Shown here one piece after another: positions 46,753 to 58,877 of a stretch of 64,000 bases of DNA; the first letter of the stretch is position 1; every line of letters starts with the position of its first letter. A model generated the notes under the pieces. The model saw nothing but the letters and a program-made list of their open reading frames with translations, was not told where the DNA came from and ran no database searches. Source of the DNA: Crocodylus rhombifer. Its lineage: Eukaryota; Chordata; Crocodylia; Crocodylidae. The translations under genes and the position numbers were made by a program. The stretch lies in NCBI GenBank assembly GCA_038503035.1, contig JAVSML010025176.1, positions 85,001-149,000 of the forward strand, written 5' to 3'.

Positions 46753-48796
46753 ATTGCCTCTTTAGGCCATTATCCTGCAAAAAAAAAAAAAAAATCCCCA
46801 AACCTAATTTAATTATCTGAGTAACCTGATTTAAATCACTGGGGTAATTTACATGCTTAAGCACATAAAATCTGGACTGGGACTGTTCTAGAGAAGGGAT
46901 GGTATCTTTCTATGCATTTGTTCAGGGTGCAGCACAAAGTAAGCCTAACCTTAGCTAAAGATTTTGTATACTATCATAATACAAATGACTAATAATCCTT
47001 ATGAGCAGGCCAAACTATTATGAGTTGGGAAGGACTCACGAAAGGCAGTTTGAAGCCTGATTCTAAAGTTCCTGTACCTTGAACTGGATTTATCCCTAGT
47101 CACCTTAGCCAGTGTGCAACAGCTTAGCAAAGTAGGTATAAACAGTTCCTAAGTCAGGGCAGTTGAGTTTTATAGTCACTTTGAAAAGCTGAAAATGACA
47201 GCATGATGTCCAGTACCATAAATACCTATATACATTTTTAATCACAACTTTTAAAATTTAAATTAAATATTTAAATATCAACATTCACTTAATTTAATGG
47301 TAGACCCTGCCCCAGTTCCCTCCTCTCCAAAAAACATTTTGTTTGTAAAAAGGCACAGAGCCCACCCCAGTTCAGAGAATTATATTTACATTATCATAGG
47401 TTTACCATTATCAGTAGTGAGTAAAGATGTTTTTTCCTAATGTTAAAAGAAATTTATGCTGTGTTAATTTTAATTCTCTGCTGGTTAAATATGTATAGCT
47501 CCATTAAATTCAAGAGAATTTCATCCTTTGCACTGGAGACTTTGCCTGTGTTATCTCTTTTTGATAATACAGAAAAAAGTAAGTAATGTTTAGCAAAATA
47601 AAAAGTGCTAAAGTGAAAGGGAAAGAGATATTATACAAAAGTTTTTTAGAAGACAACACAAAATAAGGAAAATTAAAAATCATATCTATATATAGATATC
47701 TATATATATAGTTGAGAAACATGGAAAAGATAGAATCGTGCTGTTATAAATTCGTCTGGGAGAATACTCAACCATCCAGAACCAAATTTCTGCTTTTTAC
47801 TGTTTATTAATTCCATTAGCATATTTATTTTAAAGGACACCTTATTTTCCTTTTCATATACTTGTGTAATGCTCATTGCTGCTAACAGAAGCCACACGTG
47901 GAGATTAGGATTCTGTTATCTAAAGACTCCAATTTTAGCATGAAATACAGGCAGAGCAAATATGAGATACGTAGGGGATTTTGAGACTTTGTTAAAAGTA
48001 AGGAAATGGTATTGGGATTTTGTTAAATGATAGGCAAGGAAATCTTCCAGCTATCACAAAGTGATGTCAGAATGATATTTCCATGAACTGGGAACACAGC
48101 AGGATTTTCTTACAGGTTGACAGAGGAGGGTGGGAGAGAGAGAGCTGAAGCTGGTCTCAGTGGTATACATTCATTTATTGACTACAGTCACAGTTATTTG
48201 CTTCAGCCGGCATGATCTGAAATGAATGTATAAAAGCATATAGGTATTGAAATTTTCAACCCAAATCAGAATCCTAATTAACTGTAAATCAGTAAAGCCA
48301 GTAGCCTGAGGTATATTAAAATGAGAACTTTGTACATGAAAGGCTACATATGCCCCAAAATCTAAGTATTTCCTGCTTATAAACCACTAAATTCACTGCA
48401 TCAGCTTCCATGACTTCAGTTCTGCTCCTGAGGGATATACAAGTCAAGTTAACTGAAAACAAATATGAGTTTGCAACTCACAGAACAAGTCATTTGACAT
48501 AAGAAAGGACATCAGACGATATCTGCACTAAGGTAGGAATATAACATTAAAGTCAGTAGAGAATTTGGCCTATTATACTTCATCAAATGCCTCTTTAATC
48601 TGTAAATTTGCATGATTAGAAAGACATTAATTTCAAGGAGAAGCAGTAAAACGTCACTGAAACCCTTAACACAATTAGAATTCATGCAGCACCAAGCTCG
48701 GATTTGAAGAGCAGCAGTTACAAAGCAGATTGGAGTTGACCATGACTGAGAAAGAGCTCTGTGGTGTCTGTGATACACAAGTTTTTGATTACAGCA
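46753..48796. other. AT-rich spacer
   Basis: It contains a 15-bp poly-A run near 46780 and a self-complementary AT tract at 47682-47711 ('tatctatatatagatatc...'). No gene is recognised. Confidence 0.35.
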
Positions 48797-48870
48797 GCCA
48801 AGTTTGATCCTGCTCTACTAGAATCAAAGGGAGCTTTGCCATTGACTATAATGGGAGAAGAATCAAGCCA
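48797..48870. repeat. CAATGG-type dyad repeat copy
   Basis: 'gatcctgctctactag' leads to 'gggagctttgccattgac' and then 'aatgggagaagaatcaag'. The two halves are approximately inverted, as in the widespread sauropsid foldback repeat. Confidence 0.5.
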
Positions 48871-49307
48871 GAAGGTCATGTTTATACTGCAAATGTAGCA
48901 TGCTTGACAGTGGTACCCTTAAACACAATGTGCTGCTCTGCATGCAGTATTCTCAAAGCAGAAGCAGTATAGCTATGCCTGTGTGCAGGAGAACTAATTG
49001 TCATTGTCATTCAGCAGTGCTAGGTAACCTGCCCTCAGAACCATACAGATACAGCTATACTGCTTATGGGTGGTAGCAGTGTAATATCTCTGAGAATTCT
49101 GCTGTAAGGCATGGTAAGTTTGCAGCCTAGGCATAGCCTATACATGAATATCTGGTCTGTGTGCATCTTACACACAGCACAGCATTGGCTAAAAACACTG
49201 CTGTCCTTTTGTGCATATTGGCAATTTTTTGTTTTATATGATTATCTTGTTAAACAATGTTAAGCCATTGCTTAATCTTAACATAGGTCCTCCCACCTTC
49301 TACACAT
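48871..49307. other. Spacer, possibly another small MITE
   Basis: 'catgtttatactgcaaa' near 48878 and 'gcctaggcatagcctatacatg' near 49126-49147 might be degenerate inverted ends. I cannot confirm them. Confidence 0.2.
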
Positions 49308-49767
49308 ACTGGACACATCTATAAAAGATACGGTACTGTGCATGGTGTAGTTTACTGCACAGTAAGTGCACGTGTCTACACATGTGCATGCTTACTGTGC
49401 AGTCAAAACCCTTAATCCTGCTTAAATTTGCTACTTGCAAGTTCATGCACATTAGCACGTGTAGACACAACCCTGGAGCAGCTTTCAGGTCTGCCCAGCT
49501 GCTAGGGGGCCAGCCTGAGGCCAGCCCCAGGGCTGCAGGCTACAAGCCTCTTCTGGTTCAGGGCTGGGCTGCCTCTATGACAGTCCCTGTCTGCAGGCTA
49601 TAAAAATTCATGTCTGGCCAGGCCTGTAAGCCCCACAATAACTCCTGCAGGCAGCTTCTAAGCACCAGAGCCAGCACCACCTGCCTGCAGCACACCCGAG
49701 CAGCCTCCCCTAGACCTGCAGGTGCTGCAGGGCATTTGCCTCCGCTGTGTAACTGTCCGTCCTTGCC

Positions 49768-51948
49768 ATGCTGCTGCGACAAGCACTGCAGGAAGCTGCC
49801 AAGGGCAGGCAAGACAGGGACAGCATGAGGACCCAGAGAGTTGGTGCGAGACACAGCATGGCATCCTTCTCCTTGATAACGCCTGTGACCACATGCATCT
49901 GCATACACATGCCCTCCACCCGGGGTCCCAACTGGAGCCAGGAGGAGACTGGCAACCTTGTGGCATTGTGGGGCAAGACAGAGGTGCTGTGCCAGTTTGA
50001 GTGGGGTGGGCAATCCAACGCCCATATTTATGAAGCCCTGTCAGGCTGGATATGAGAGTGCAGGTACACCCAGTTGGCACAGCAGTGCCACATAAAGGTC
50101 AAGGCTTCACAAGCATGGTGGGTTGGCATGGTAGGTCAAAGGATGTGGTCATCATGGGTAACCTGAACATTCCAGACATCTGCTGGGAAGAACAGTCAGC
50201 CAGCTCTGACCACTCACATAGGTTCCTAGCCAGAATACAGGACCTCCACCTAACCCAGGAGGTCCACAGCCCAACCAGGGGAGATGCTTCATTAGACCTG
50301 GTGCTGGCCACCAGTGATGACCAGGTGAGGGAGCTGCAAGTGCTCGACCACCTGGGCGACAGCAATCATCGCCTGCTGGCATTCACCATCCAGCGCAAGG
50401 TGGCAAAGCCCTACAGCAAGGCAGCAGCCCTACATTGCAGGAGGACAGAGTTCAAGGACAACAAGAAGTCCTTTTTTAAATACATAGGGGGCAAAAAGAA
50501 GGTTCCAGGTAATTTGGGCCCCCTGCAGGACATGCTAGGAAATTTGGTCGTCACACCAGATGACAAAGCTAACATATTTAATGATTTCTTTGCCTCCATT
50601 TTCCTGAGCAGGGACCAGAACAGCCACCCCCCTATGGGCCCCCCTCAGACCCCAAGGGAGGCACATCTAGGCCAAGGGTTAGTGAGGAACCAGTTAGGGA
50701 ACTTCTGAAGGGACTGGATGTATTCAAATCAGCTGGTCCAGATGATCTCCACCCCAGAGTACTGAGGGAATTGGCTGAGGTCATTGCAGGACCCCTGGCA
50801 CAGCTTTACAAGCACTCGTGGTGCTCTGGTGTGGTGCCAGAGGACTGCAAGAGGGCCAATGTGGTTCCCATCTTCAAAAAGGGGAAGAAGGAGGACCTGG
50901 GAAACTATAGGCCACTTAGTCTTACCTCAATCCTGGGCAAGCTTTTTGAAAGAATTATTCTGGCACAAGTCCACGAGGGGCCAGCAGGGGAGATTATGCT
51001 TAGGGGCAACCAACACGGGTTCATTAGCGGCATGTCCTGTCAGACCAACCTGGTGGCCTTTTACGACCAGGTCACCAAATCCTTAGATGCAGGGGTAGCA
51101 GTGGACATAGTCTTCCTGGACTTTCGAAAGGCCTTTGACACTGTCTCTCACCCTGTTCTCATTAAGAAACTGGGGAACTGTGGTGTCGACACCTACACAG
51201 TCAAATGGGTCACCAACTGGCTGGAGGGTCGCACCCAGAGAGTGGTAGTGGATGGGTCATTTTTGACCTGGAGGGATGTGGGCAGTGGGGTTCCACAGGG
51301 CTCAGTCCTCGGGCCCACACTGTTCAACATCTTCATCAGTGACTTGGATGAGGCAGTAAATTGTGTTCAAATTTGCTGATGAGACTAAGATGTGAGGGGA
51401 TGTGGGTATGCTAGAAGGGAGGAATAGGCTACAATCGGACCTAGACAGGTTACAGGGGTGGGTGGATGAGAATAGGATGGGATTCAACACTGACAAGTGC
51501 AAGGTGCTGCACCTGGAGAGGAAGAACCAGCACCATACCTACAGGCTCGGGAACTCCCTTCTCATCAGTCTTTAAGAGGAGGTTAGATGAACACCTTTCT
51601 GGGGTCATTTGTCTCCAGTACTCTTTTCTGCCATGGCAGGGTGTAGGACTCAATTATCTGCTCAGGTCCCTTCCTACCCTACAAACTATGAAACTATGAA
51701 ACTGTGACTGATCATAATCATTGGTCTGGCCATATCCCTAAGTCCACGTCCTTTATGTGGTAACTGATGGACATTCTTGCACCCCAGGACACAGACCACA
51801 GCATGCTATCTTTAGCAGCACAAGTGGCCTGGCCAAACCCCAACCTCGGCATGGCACCTCCATTGACACATCCCCTGAGGAGGTACCTTCAGATGTGTAG
51901 CACCCCATCCCACCCAGCTCCCTGGCTACAGTTTCCACCAGCAGCTTA
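49768..51948 (+). pseudogene. Myb/SANT-like partner protein, split by a CR1
   Basis: The frame 49768-50055 ends with 'NWSQEETGNLVALWGKTEVL' and then 'FEWGGQSNAHIYEAL', the SANT-like core with the conserved Trp residues. A stop follows. 'QCHIKVKAS' appears at about 50085 in another frame. The CR1 insertion occupies about 50135-51705. After it the host sequence resumes at 'TDHNHWSG' (51707 on) and reads 'LMDILAPQDTDHSMLSLAAQ', ending in a stop near 51948. In the 10 kb copy 'KVKAFWPQ' and 'LTDHN' are contiguous, which confirms the interruption. It is inactive. Confidence 0.55.
50135..51705 (+). mobile_element. CR1 LINE 'D', 5'-truncated and internally deleted
   Basis: It starts within the endonuclease domain ('KDVVIMGNLNIPDICWEE'), keeps 'SLDLVLATSDDQV' and 'GDSNHRLLAF', and passes to the RT segment (50771-51379) with '[14 protein letters not shown]' and '[11 protein letters not shown]'. 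A frameshift just before motif C leaves 'FADE' instead of 'FADD' in the next frame. At about 51568 the sequence jumps from the thumb region ('TGSGTPFSS') straight to the C-terminus ('VFKRRLDEHLSGVI'), an internal deletion. The 3' end is 'aactatgaaactatgaaact'. The endonuclease His in the SDH-like motif is preserved as 'SNH'. It is inactive. Confidence 0.85.
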
Positions 51949-52335
51949 GAGAGCCCTGGCCAGTGCCTGCCTCACTAGCTGTGCAGTCCCAGGGTCAGAT
52001 ATAAGGCATGGCCAGCCATGACACCTACAGTCACCAGCAGTGCCAGCTCCTTCCTGGGGAGGGGGGGCAAGCTAGGAACCTACACAACATGCTTTGTAGA
52101 CTGAGGACACAGGGTGCAGCCACACATCATTGCCAGTAGGGAAGACTGTGCTAAGTTGCCTGCCTTGCCAGCCCCAGCCGCATGGTAAGCCCTGAAAAGG
52201 GGGGAGTAACCACCCTACCTTGTCCCTGCCTCCAGCCCCTCCCCCTCCCCACCTTTCCTGTCCTAGGTCTCCTGGCCCCAGGTTACCCCCCCCCACAGCA
52301 TGCAGAGAGGTGGGAGAGAGTGCAAAATGTTATTC

Positions 52336-52707
52336 CACAGGTAGGTAGGCACAGACCTCTCCCATGCCAAGGAATATGTTGATGCTGGTGGAGATATCTT
52401 CCCCAGCAGCTGGAGGGAGGGATGGTGTACTGCAGCCACAGGTAGCCCTCCAGGTGGCAGCAGAGGTTACAGGGAAGCCTGGGCTTGCCCCCCCACACCC
52501 TCGTAGCTCAGCGTCCCAAACCAGGAGTGCAGGTGTTCCTGGGGCAAGAATGTCCAGCAGCTGTATGGCATAGTGGGTTGGGGACCCCTTGGCTTGTGCA
52601 GATAGTTCATCACACACTGCCTGGAGCATGCACAGCAGGATCATGCTTGGGGCCCAGCAGCGCTGCAGCAGGGGGATAGCCTTGGGGTACCTCCATGGAG
52701 AGGCACC
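52336..52707 (-). pseudogene. Unidentified transposon-borne gene, last exon (52 kb copy)
   Basis: This is the minus-strand homologue of 40406-40753 and 9553-9780. A 'ccctccccacag' acceptor-like sequence precedes 52707. One frame gives 'DELSAQAKGSPTHYAIQLLD'. The overlapping frame gives 'GGKPRLPCNLCCHLEGYLWL'. The C-terminal 'AGEDISTSINIFLGMGE' aligns with 'TAKKEITTAINKFLCM'. The longest frame (to 52968) extends past the acceptor and is probably partly intronic. The family is unknown. It is convergent with the Myb/SANT-like gene. Confidence 0.4.
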
Positions 52708-52965
52708 CTGTGGGGAGGGCAGGGGCATAGGAAGATATTCATCCCAGTTGTCTGTTAGTTTCATGCCCCTCAAGCATGCCCTTTCTTTTGGAAGTGCTAA
52801 TACACCGCACAGTACCAACCAGTACTGTGTCATGAACATTGTGTATGGTAATTTTTGGGTGCTATAGCTGTTTCCTGTGTGACACACTATAACAGAGGCT
52901 TTGCCCATGGATGTTGCATTGCCATAGCACATTGCTACAACAATATGCCATCGGGTCTGGATGCA

Positions 52966-53156
52966 CACAATAATACTAAAAGCCCTGCCCCTTCTTCACC
53001 CAATGTCATCACTAAACTCATTGTTAACCTATGAAGAAGGCCTGCTAAAATAATTTAAAGAACAGAACCAAAGAAAAGCCTTACAATAGGAGCTAGTCAA
53101 GTGACAGCTAGGATCCCACAGTGCCACAATGTGAATATACTCTAATTCCCTTAAAG
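52966..53156. other. Short spacer, nothing recognised
   Basis: No feature is recognised in this interval. Confidence 0.3.
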
Positions 53157-53493
53157 TGCCAAACCTGAAGAGTTGATGACAAAGACCACGTCCAAAGGTA
53201 GTGATGGAAAAGCAATGTGGGAAGGGCCATCAGACAAAATCATAGAATCATAGAACTAGGGTTGGAAGGGACATTGTAGATCTTCAAGTCTGACCTGGGC
53301 AGGAGAAAAACTGGGCTCAGATGACTCCAGCCAGGTAGGCATCAAGCCTTTTCTTAAAGACCCCCAGGGTAGGAGCCAGCACTACTTCCCTTGGAAGTTG
53401 GGTCCAGATCCTAGCCGCCCTAACTGTGAAGTAGTTCCTATGGATGTCTAATCTAAACCTACTCACCAACAACATGTGGACATTATTCCTTGT

Positions 53494-53512
53494 TATGCCA
53501 GGGGGCGCTAAG
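53494..53512 (+). promoter_or_regulatory. CTCF-like motif inside CR1 'C'
   Basis: 'tatgccagggggcgctaag' closely fits the CTCF core CCASYAGRKGGCRS. The corresponding place in CR1 copies 'A' and 'B' lacks the run GGGGGCGC, so the match arose in this copy or its subfamily. Binding is not shown. Confidence 0.4.
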
Positions 53513-54022
53513 GGAAACAAGGTCTCTTCCAAACCCTTCTGGTCCCCCCCCTATTGAGTTTATAGACGGTCACCAGGTCCCCCCTCAGCCTTCGCTTGTG
53601 AAGGCTGAACAGGTTCAGGTCCCATAGTCTCTCATTGTAGGGTCTGCCTGTTGTCCCCGGATCATGTGGGTGGCCCTCCTCTGGACCCTCTCAATATTGT
53701 CCACATCCCTCCTGAAGTGGGGCACATAGAACTGGACACAGTACTCCAGCTGTGGCCTGACCAGTGTCACGTAGAGGGGGAGGATCACCTCCCTGGCCCT
53801 ACTTGAGATGCACCTGTGGATGCACGACAAGGTCCTGCCAACCGTGACCTCACATTTTTGGCCCATGTTCATCTTGGAGTCAATAACGACTCCAAGATCC
53901 CTTTCTGCCTCTGTGCTCTCAAGAAGAGAGTTTCCCATCTTATAAGTGTGCTGCTAGTTACTACTGCCCAAGTGCAGCACCCTGCACTAGTCAGTATTGA
54001 AACCCATCCTGCTTTTGTTAGC

Positions 54023-55225
54023 CTACCCCTGTAACCTATCCAGGTCTTGCTGCAGTCTTTCCCTCCCTACTAGCATGTTCACCTCACCCCAAATTTTGGT
54101 ACAATCAGCAAATTTAAACAGGTTGCTTTTCACCCCATTGTCCAAATCACTGATAAAGAAATTGAACAGTGCAGGCCCAAGGACCGAGCCCTGGGGGACT
54201 CTGCTGCCCACTTCCCCCGAGGTCGAATATGACCTGTCCACCACCACCCTCTGAATACAACCCTTCAGCCAATCTGCAATCCATCTGACTGTGTAGGCAT
54301 CAATGCCACAGTCACCTAGTTTTTTAATGATGATGGGATGGGAGACAGTGTCAAAGGCCTTGCTGAAGTCCAGAAACACTATGTCCATGGCAACACCTGC
54401 TTCCAGTGCTTTTGTGACCTGATCATAAAAGGCAATCAGGTTGGTCTGACATGACCTGCCCTTAATGAAACCATGCTGGTTGCCTGTAAGCATCATCCCT
54501 GGCATTCCCAGACACCCTTGGTGAGCCAGGAGGGGCTTTCGGGCACTCTTGTCCCCCTTGCTTCTTGTTGGGATGGTCACCCCTTGGGCCCTGAGTATCA
54601 TCTCCTTAAGGAACGACCACTCATCTTGGGCACTGAGTTCCCCTGCCCTCAAGAACCCCAGTGCCTCTCCCACTAATCTCTTCAACTTGTTGAAGTTGGC
54701 CCTCTTGAAGTCTAGGGCTACCGCCTTGCTGCAGGCCATTGACACCCCATGCTGGATGGTGAATTCCAGCAAGTGATGATCGCTATCACCCAGGTGGTCA
54801 AGAACCTGGAGGCCCTTTACCAGGTTGTCATCTGTGGCCAAGACCAGGTCCAACAGGGCATTTCCTCTGGTGGAACTGTGCACCTCCTGAATTAAGTGGA
54901 GGTCCTGTACCTTGGCTAGGAACCTCCTAGAATGGTCCAACTTGGCTGACTGCTCCTCCCAGCAGATGTCTGGGTAATTTAAACCATCCATGACAACTAC
55001 ATCCCTTGTCTTAAGTGCCTCTGCAAGCTGACCCGAAAATTCTCGGTCCAGCTGCTCCCCTTGGTTGGGGGGTCTGTAGTAGACCCCCACCGTTAAATCC
55101 CTCTCTCCACAGCCCCCTTGTATCTTGACCCAGAGCACTTCAGCTTGCCCCTCCTCTGACCCCATTCTGCTGGCAGCTGGCAGAGGATGTCTATTGCTCC
55201 TTGACATAGAGCACCACACCTCCAC
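54023..55225 (-). pseudogene. CR1 ORF2, endonuclease joined to RT by internal deletion
   Basis: A 400-codon frame. Residues about 1-200 are the apurinic-type endonuclease: 'LTVGVYYRPPNQG' (45-57), 'VVVMDGLNYPDICWEE' (76-91), 'ALLDLVLAT' (123-131) and 'GDSDHHLLEF' (146-155, the SDH motif). At about residue 235 'SARKPLLAHQG' runs into 'LTGNQHGFIKGRSCQTNL', skipping the N-terminal RT segment ('[18 protein letters not shown]') present in CR1 'B'. RT motif A '[14 protein letters not shown]' and '[14 protein letters not shown]' remain. Motif C reads 'FADC', losing the second catalytic Asp. The frame is open but the enzyme would be inactive. Confidence 0.85.
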
Positions 55226-55385
55226 CCTTCCTTCTTTCTCTATCCCCCCTGTAAAGCCTATATCCCCTAATGCTAACTGTTCAGTCGTGGGATGAATCCC
55301 ACCACGTTTCTGTAAGCCCTATTATGTCTGGGTTTGAACTGGCTATTCTGAGGGCGAGTTCCTCCTGTTTGTTCCCCATACTGCA

Positions 55386-57780
55386 TTGGTATATAGGCAA
55401 GCATTGGTATATAGGCATTTAAGGCCTTGCATAGCTGTGTGTGCCAGCAGCTGCATGTGCCAAAATGATGAAATATTATTAAGATGCATTAGTAAACCCT
55501 CAAAATGCAGTAAGCACTTTCAGATAGAACTGTTTTTAGCTTGCCAGGTGAAAAAATTAAAAAAGAAAAGAGGTTGAAAACCAAATAACCATAAGTTGAA
55601 GCTGAAACAAAGGAGGGAAAGTGTAGTGTTGAGTCCTATTAATCTCCCAAAGGAAACGGTAGAGGCCCTGCTATTTCTGTACAAAAAAATTATTTCCTAG
55701 GAGGAGGATGACTAGCAAATACCAGGTCTAAACTCATCCCTTTCCAAAGAGCACTAGTGGGGTAAAAACATAAAAAAGTGTAACCTAGCATAAAAGTAGC
55801 TCATTTTTATGTTTATCAGTAGATATTCCCATTTTTCGCTGTCTAATTCCTTGGGAATTCCAAGCCAAGGATAAAGTCTAGGCCCAGTCAAATCCTTGGG
55901 AATATTGCCAATTACTTCAATGAGAAAAGGGTTTGTTTGGTTCCTTTAGGTTTACTAGAAATGCAAAACAAACAAAAAATCTGTGTAATGTGTGCTGTTG
56001 GTGATGAGCAGCTCATATAAAATATTAAATTCAGGTCTCTGGGATGCTGAGATCATTGCCTGTCATGCTAACTCTCCTAACTCAGTTTCCTTGTTTCCGT
56101 ATCTAGGTATGTGCATTGCCTATCTGTGTAGCATCTAGCATAATGGGGGTCCTAGTTCTTGACTAGTTGCATTGTCAATTAGTTTCTACTTGTCTATTGC
56201 TGATACTAATTACACAGTAAAAACCGCCCACCCTGACAAAAGTCATGGTGACTATGTATAGGATCAGCTTCTCTGTCACCCTTACAGAACTCCCCAGTCA
56301 GTGGCAGGCAGTACTTCAACATTTATATCACCTGTGTAGTGTCTAAGGAGAAACTGTATGTATCTTTCCAAATCTACCAGATACGGTACAGACACAATTG
56401 CTAAATGCTGTATTCAGGAATTTATGCAGACATGTGCCATTCCTTGGAAGGCTTTCAATCCATAAAGTAATGAATAAATTATAAGAGGACATAATTATGG
56501 TATGTTCATCTCAGAGAGATAATTTTGTTCCAGTACTATTTAAGCACATAAAAGAAAGCTGCTGTTTTCCTTAGGTCAGTGCTAGAGAAGAAAAGCAACT
56601 CTACATACTTGAGAACAGTGACATATTTCGTAAATATTGACCAGGATAACTGTTCAGATTATCCACTGAACCCCCAACAGAAACATGTTTCAAATACTGC
56701 TACTACTATAGTCTCAGATCAGAAGATGAACCGTGTACTGTTGATTACAAAAAGAAATATGAGGTCTGTTAATTTTTCTTAAATGCATTTTGTAAAAAGA
56801 AAAAAAATGCTTCAGATAGCCTCATATATGGGGCTATTTCCTAGCTAAATACTGCCCATATGTATCTGAAGTCAGATTTGAAGACTATATCCACAGAATC
56901 ATGCAGCATGGCTCTAAAGGTTTCAGTTCAATCTATATCTTGTGCAAAAGGGAAAAGCGTTAGGAAACTTGTTGTTTCCAGTCTATGCTGCGTGGGTATA
57001 ACTAGAGTCGTCATAGACTCTGGGCTGGGATTGCTTTCTCCATAGTCCCTCTAAAAATTCAGGCACCCCAAAGAGGACAGGGAAGGAGCCACAGCCCTGC
57101 TTCCATGAGTGTCATCAGAATTTTGTAATGAGGTGTGATGATTTTGCATTAGACAATCATTGATTAAACCCCAGATATAACCCTGGCAGTTGAACTGCAG
57201 CCCAGGTGCCTTCATACCTGGACTACAAAATCATGCTGTCTTTTTGGCTCCAGGAACTCTTAGCTTTCCAGTAGCTTCTATGGGAAGAGTAGAGAGAGTC
57301 CTCCCAGCATAGTCTGTAGCCTATATATAAATGCAGACACCTAGGAAGTGGTAGTTATGGATGTAAGGCCCTTTGGGGTAAGAAGGCCCTAGAACTAGGT
57401 CTCCTCCTACCTGGGTCAGTGCTCTGAACAAAAGACTATTTTGCAAAACTTAGTATTTCCTCAAACACACTTTATAATGAACTGTATGCTTGCTGTTACC
57501 AATAAAGAATTTCTAGACTTGCTGTGTGGTCTCCTAAAGACTCAGATACTCCCAGCACCAATCTGGATTGCAACAGAATTCTTAGGCTCTTATTTGGTTG
57601 ACCTGAATCTCTTTTGACCAGGCACACTAGCTCAAGTCTAAATGCCTAGAGAAATGTTCAGGTCAAAAGAAAGGCCTTCACGGATCTAGGTGCATAAGTA
57701 GTTTTGTAACTGTTGGACCAGTCAATCTGGGTGTATACTTGTAATGTATACAAATGAATTGAAGCAGTTATTTAATTTTA
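55386..57780. other. AT-rich spacer, nothing recognised
   Basis: No coding region. A weak SINE-like tail may lie near 56030-56100. No transposon ends were seen. Confidence 0.35.
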
Positions 57781-58563
57781 GAAGCATCTACACATGTAAT
57801 TAATGTGCCTGAACACTTCACACTGGCGTTTATTGCTTCTGGGTGCAGCATTAACACATGTGCTTGGGACGGCAGCATGGTCCCACAGCCTGCCAACCTC
57901 GAGCAGCTCCACCCTAGCTCAGTGTGCTGTGGAGGTGGCTGGCTGGGGCATGAGGGTGCTTCACCTTCATAAGGATGCTAGCTGGCAGGCAGCCCCTGCA
58001 TTGAAGCAGTCTTATGCCCCAGCCAGCCCCAGTCACCATCTACATGTACACATGAATGCCACATGACCCGGTGGCTGTGGGGACATGGTGAGCTCCAGCA
58101 GGCAGTGGTGGCCCTGGCGGCAGTGGGAGCATAGTGGTGGTAAGTGTGGTGCTCCCGCAAGTAGACGTGGCGCTGTTGGTGGTGGAGGGGGGCTGGTGAG
58201 TGCCACCCAGTGGTCAGTGACCATCCGGAGATGTTGCCCTCAGCAGTGGCAGTGGCCTGCGGCGGTCACAGACCAACAGCAGATGCCACTGGTGGTGTCA
58301 GCAGTGGGGTGTGGTGGCAAGCGGTGACCACCCGCAGGCACTGCTGGCAGTGTCAGAGGCACCTTTTCATTGGGAGTGCACCGCCATGCTCAAGGAGTGC
58401 GTGTGCTGTGCACCCCCTACACATTGCCAATGCATCTATGTTGAGGAACCTTAAATTACTTTGCCATAGGATAGTACTTGTCCTGGATACTACCATCCAG
58501 AGTTAATTAGCAGAGTTAACTAATTTACTGCAGGCTAATAGTGCTGCATGTGTAGACAATGAT
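57781..58563. mobile_element. Harbinger-like non-autonomous element
   Basis: Left 'gaagcatctacacatgtaat' and right 'gctgcatgtgtagacaat' are inverted-end modules. A 'tttta' precedes the left end and follows the right end, a possible target duplication. The interior is GC-rich with 'ggtggt(c/g)' and 'ggcagtg' repeats and no catalytic motif. Confidence 0.5.
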
Positions 58564-58571
58564 GTTTTACT

Positions 58572-58877
58572 GGGTGTGTTTACATATGTATTTACTCCAG
58601 ACTAGATTTACTGTGCATTAAACTACTGCACAGTGGGAGTATCTACAAGAGATGTAGTGTTGGCGGAGAAGAACTGTGAAACCACAGTTATGTAACTGTA
58701 GTGACACACTCCCTCACTATAGCTCGTCACTATGGCAACATAGTGGCTAAAAATAACCTTGTGCCACTGACACGGCACAGTAACAGCTGTTACTCACCAT
58801 CATTTAGTACTTCCTAAAGGAAGTGCCAAATTACAGCACAGTAACAACAGCATCATAGAGGTACTGTAGACATGCCC
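58572..58877. mobile_element. Harbinger-like MITE, 306 bp
   Basis: It begins GGGTGTGTTTACATATG and ends GTAGACATGCCC. ACT flanks both sides (58569-58571 and 58878-58880). Internal inverted 'tactgtgca..' modules are typical of the family. Confidence 0.7.

Larger units (their letters stand above)
49311..52965. mobile_element. Harbinger-like element (copy at 49-53 kb) carrying a CR1
   Basis: The left end GGACACATCTATAAAAG at 49311 is preceded by ACT. It is followed by the usual sub-terminal 'actgcacagtaag...gtgtctacacatgtgc' module. Inside are a plus-strand Myb/SANT-like gene (to about 51950, interrupted by a CR1) and the unidentified gene on minus (about 52707-52336), in convergent layout. The right end near 52965 ('ggatgcacac') is weak, so the boundary is approximate. 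Confidence 0.55.
53157..55385 (-). mobile_element. CR1 LINE 'C' with extra 3' flank
   Basis: Minus-strand CR1. Its 3' repeat ('catagaatcatagaac' on plus) starts at 53241. The 84 bp beyond it (53157-53240) are shared with 61161-61242 and read there as Harbinger coding sequence. The 5' part reaches the endonuclease start: a 'LTETWW' motif is encoded near 55310. The C-terminal RT segments at 53938-53615 and 53532-53317 are in shifted frames. Confidence 0.8.
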
